In this document: piece after piece, positions 61,059 through 64,000 of the stretch
Numbering within the stretch: the stretch's first letter is position 1
How the letters are laid out: the number at the start of each line of letters is the position of its first letter
Assembly (NCBI GenBank): GCA_019925095.2
Contig: CM034394.1
Span: 10,180,272-10,244,271 of the forward strand
Direction of reading: 5' to 3'
Origin: Dendrolimus kikuchii
Taxonomy: Eukaryota > Arthropoda > Insecta > Lepidoptera > Lasiocampidae
Length of the DNA: 64,000 nt
The notes under the pieces: generated by a model
Seen by the model: only the letters and a program-made list of their open reading frames with translations
Databases searched by the model: none
What the model was told of the DNA's origin: nothing
Program-made: the position numbers and the translations under genes

Positions 61059-62701
61059 TTTGAATATAAACCGCGGAAGTAAAAGTCGTGCTGTGTATTT
61101 TGCAGTGCGGCCTTAGTCAATATATACCCAGTATTAACTTTTAAAATATTAAATATTTCAACTTGGCATACTTCACTCTCTCTATGACTGCTAAGTTCAT
61201 ATCATACTCTGCCTACAATAGCACCATTCGGGTCGGTTTTTGAACTATTATTTACTACTATTAGACTACGTCCAACGGTTTATTTTACTTGTGACAGATC
61301 GATCATTGATAAATTAGTAATGTTCTAAAGAGTTACCAATTCGATTACATATAAAAATCAAGTTAATTTTAATCAATTTCGTGCACCTATGTCATTTTCT
61401 AAAATTACAGTGTCACGTAATAAATAAAACATAAAACCTACATATTTATACTTGAAAGTAAAATTACAACTTGAAATCTAAATAAATGCCCGTGTTATTT
61501 CCTCTTAATTAAAACATTTTCATTTCGATAAAATTTAGATATGATGACGATAGTTTACAGTCTATACATTAGATCACTCACAGACGACACTGTTACGTTG
61601 CGTGGAACAATGAAGTATGACAATTGTGACGTGTAATTTACTGTTAAAAATGCGCAACTTGATAGGCGTGCAAACGTCAAAAGTAAAATAAATCGTCGGA
61701 CAGGTACCTCCTTATATGTATGTAGCCTCTATAATAGGGACTTTTGCTAAACTTATATGACGAATATTGATACAAAAATGGGGTAGTTTTGGTAGAATAT
61801 GCGCAATCGTTAATCGAGTGTTAACGATTTTTAAAACAGGTTTTATCGATTTCTGTTACGATCGCAGCAATACATTAATATTACTTAAAATGTTGGACCA
61901 TGTTGTTTCTTACTCTCTATAGGAGACAATAGTAACAATTTCCATAGTATTCATAGTTTTTATTATTGTTAATATTAACATTGTATATATTTTTGTTTGG
62001 TATTGTAAGTTCGGTAAATAATGCATAGTATTTAAAATCGGTATATTCATTGACATTCTTTTCCTTGGTATTCTTAAGGCTAAATGTCACGGTCGATTTT
62101 CAAAATTGTTTTCACTTAAATATCAAACTAACAAACATTTCTTTATTTTGTATTAATCTAAGTAATATATGTTTGAAAACAAATGTAATATTACATTAAT
62201 GATCTAAATATAATAAATCTGTAGTGGTCCAGCAGTCTATACGATGAATTTAAGAAAGAGAAAAAAATCAGAGGCAAATTCGGACCAGCAGATTCCAAAA
62301 AATGTTACTTTTAGAATTTTATCTGTCTGTTATAGCATCACGTGAAAACTACTAAACAGATTTTAATGAAACTCGACACGTAGCTAGCTTATATCCCGGG
62401 TCAACACTTAAGATATTTTTTATCTCGATAAATGACGTCGTTTTCGTGGGATAGACGAGTATAGCCAAAAAGCTGGCACTGCGCTCGCGTTTTTTTTTAT
62501 TGCCGGAGGTAAAATTTATAACTAGACATGAGTACTCACTAGTCTCCTAAAGTTCTCATATCGCACAGCAAAGCATTTGTGTGCCAGCCCACATGCTCCC
62601 CATTATTCTCCAACCCGCGTGCGCAGATACAGACAGGGAAAACTGTAGACTGTAGCGCCATCCAGACCTCGCCGTTCAGCGTGTTCGCGCAAGCCTCCCG
62701 C
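61059..62701. other. Downstream flank, mostly unrecognised
   Basis: AT-rich. 62320-62480 looks like the end of another TC-type repeat (TGAAAACTACTAAACAGATT, GCCAAAAAGCTGGCACTGCG). 62530-62700 is GC-richer and holds ~65-codon frames on both strands with no motif. Confidence 0.45.
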
Positions 62702-63090
62702 CGGAGTCTCCAGATTGGGGTTTTGGTCCTCATTTTGGGGACGAAAATTTCAGGAAATTCGGGAATTATTTTATCCCCCTTACTTTACTACAAATGCCTT
62801 AAAATATAAAAGATAGCATACAATTGCTAATTAAAGTTAAATCTAAACAGGTCTCTATGCAATAATTGTAAGTGATTTCGATTTTGTAATAAAATTATAA
62901 AAACATAATATTTATTTATATTACGAATTGAGAAAATAAGAGATTTTTGAAGGTTAAAAAAGCACCGACACGCACTTTTTTTCAGTCAAAAATATGTATG
63001 GGGAATCGTTTTTGTAATAGTATCGTTTTGGGGTTTTTTTATGGATATGGGACATTTTCTTAAATTCAATCTGGAGACCCTGCTCTCCGC
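62694..63090. mobile_element. hAT MITE, uninterrupted relative of 1303-4061
   Basis: Ends CGGAGTCTCCAGATTG (62702-62717) and, inverted, CAGGGTCTCCAGATTG (63067-63082); 381 bp. Inner end sequences (TTGGGGTTTT; inverted TTGAATTTAAGAAAA) match the two ends of the first copy, in opposite orientation. The 8-bp flanks CCTCCCGC and CTCTCCGC agree at only 5 of 8 positions. Confidence 0.75.
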
Positions 63091-64000
63091 TGTTTTGTCA
63101 GCTACGAGACTGCGGCATAAATGCTCCTCCGTAGAGCAAAAGCGCATGCGCCGCGGCCTGCGCGGATTCGCATAGTTATGTTTATTGTTGTTACTTACTT
63201 ATATTACAATATTGTTACTAGGTACTTATTTCAATACGAACATTAAAAGTAATAAGATCTATTCAGAATAATAGTTTTCATTTTAAGTATAGTGCCCGCT
63301 ATATATTTTCTTAATTAGAATTTGACCTTAGTTCGGAGTATACAAACATTTTAGAAGAGTGCACATGTAGACGCGTGTCAATTCAGACAAATCAGAATCT
63401 AGCGAACTAAATTGACAATAGTGTTTTGCGTTTCCATATATTTTTCTAATTACATAGATTATAAACGTACTTGCATTTGTTTTGCTATATTAGTTATAAT
63501 TTAAAGTTAAAATGAAATGAATACCAGATATTTTTAAAGAAATGTTTATTGGTTTTGATAGTCACTTCATATGAAAACCGAATGTAACATTTAGCTTAAA
63601 TATCTTAATTTAGCTACAAGTAGTGATTATGTATAATATTTATTGCAGATTATATTCTAGTTTTAAGGAGAAAGCACAAAAGACATGTCATATTTTATTT
63701 ACTCGTTATTAAATTTATTTATGAAGCATTGAATCGATTTGGGGCAATACAACAGCTTTGCGCATTGTAATATACTTTTAATAATTTATTGTAATATTTT
63801 AAACTTTACGAACATTTTATTGATAAACTGTCGCGCTCAGAGTCCTTCAAAAGATTAAGAGAAATTACAAATTTTATAGTGAAAAAGTTATATAATCTTC
63901 ATAAAGGGCAATATCATCTTAAAAATATGTAGTATTAACTAAAGGCCGGTTTCTTTATTTCTATTTAATCACTTGCCTTACCATCGGTTGAATTTTGACA
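63091..64000. other. Right edge, nothing recognised
   Basis: A short CpG-rich patch (63140-63170, GCGCATGCGCCGCGGCC) and then AT-rich sequence without gene or repeat features. Confidence 0.5.

Noticed and set aside
62539..62809. Frames of 64 and 76 codons on both strands
   Set aside because: GC-rich patch overlapping the hAT MITE end; no conserved motif or splice sites.

Overview
This is a eukaryotic nuclear window, strongly AT-rich, almost certainly from a moth or butterfly (Lepidoptera). Support: two insect genes split by long introns, mariner elements of the DD37D and DD34D types, tRNA-derived and poly(A)-tailed SINEs, RTE-, Jockey-, R1- and CR1-like LINE tails, hAT and Helitron-like non-autonomous elements. 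No RNA gene or CRISPR array was recognised, and there is nothing prokaryotic. || Two protein genes are supported. At the left edge, on the minus strand, lies the first coding exon of Trap1 (mitochondrial HSP90), 790-1116; the rest of the gene is outside the window. Diverging from it on the plus strand is mastermind (mam), the Notch/Su(H) co-activator. Nine coding exons with consistent splice phases run from about 6853 to 58820 and predict a 704-residue protein: an N-terminal CSL/Notch-binding helix (exons 1-2), an acidic block (exon 3), Gln/Gly/Met-rich low-complexity regions (exons 4-9) and an acidic/hydrophobic C-terminus ending in stop at 58818-58820. || Everything else is intron, flank and mobile DNA. 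1303-4061 is a hAT-type element stuffed with SINE, RTE and Jockey insertions, between Trap1 and mam. 5030-5560 is a hAT transposase relic. 7149-8412 is a complete but dead mariner. 13062-13583 is an RTE-like 3' fragment. 15232-20105 is a multi-level nest: a DD37D mariner containing an RTE tail and a DD34D mariner, itself split by a 2-kb insertion that carries an intact Tc1 transposase gene. 20132-21230 is a Helitron-like element plus SINE. 21982-22401, 27223-28143 and 29338-29935 hold LINE/SINE pieces and a solo LTR. 32205-49623 is the 17-kb intron 3 with many small repeats. 51600-53050 is an R1-clade LINE relic. 54540-56865 holds SINE, LINE, MITE, solo LTR and Helitron-like copies between mam exons 6 and 7. 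Downstream of mam are a strongly folded segment (59183-59384), a TTA-flanked MITE, a Helitron-like element and a second hAT MITE. || The least expected signal is a pair of perfectly identical 26-bp inserts (1368-1393 and 1663-1688), each bracketed by its own perfect 8-bp direct repeat. They look like two independent insertions of something far too short, and without terminal inverted repeats, to be a normal transposon. A 51-bp insert at 35569-35619 has the same 8-bp architecture. The second theme is a family of RTE-type tails, as short as 48 bp, inserted at least seven times with clean target-site duplications. All repeat family names are from pattern recognition, not a database search.
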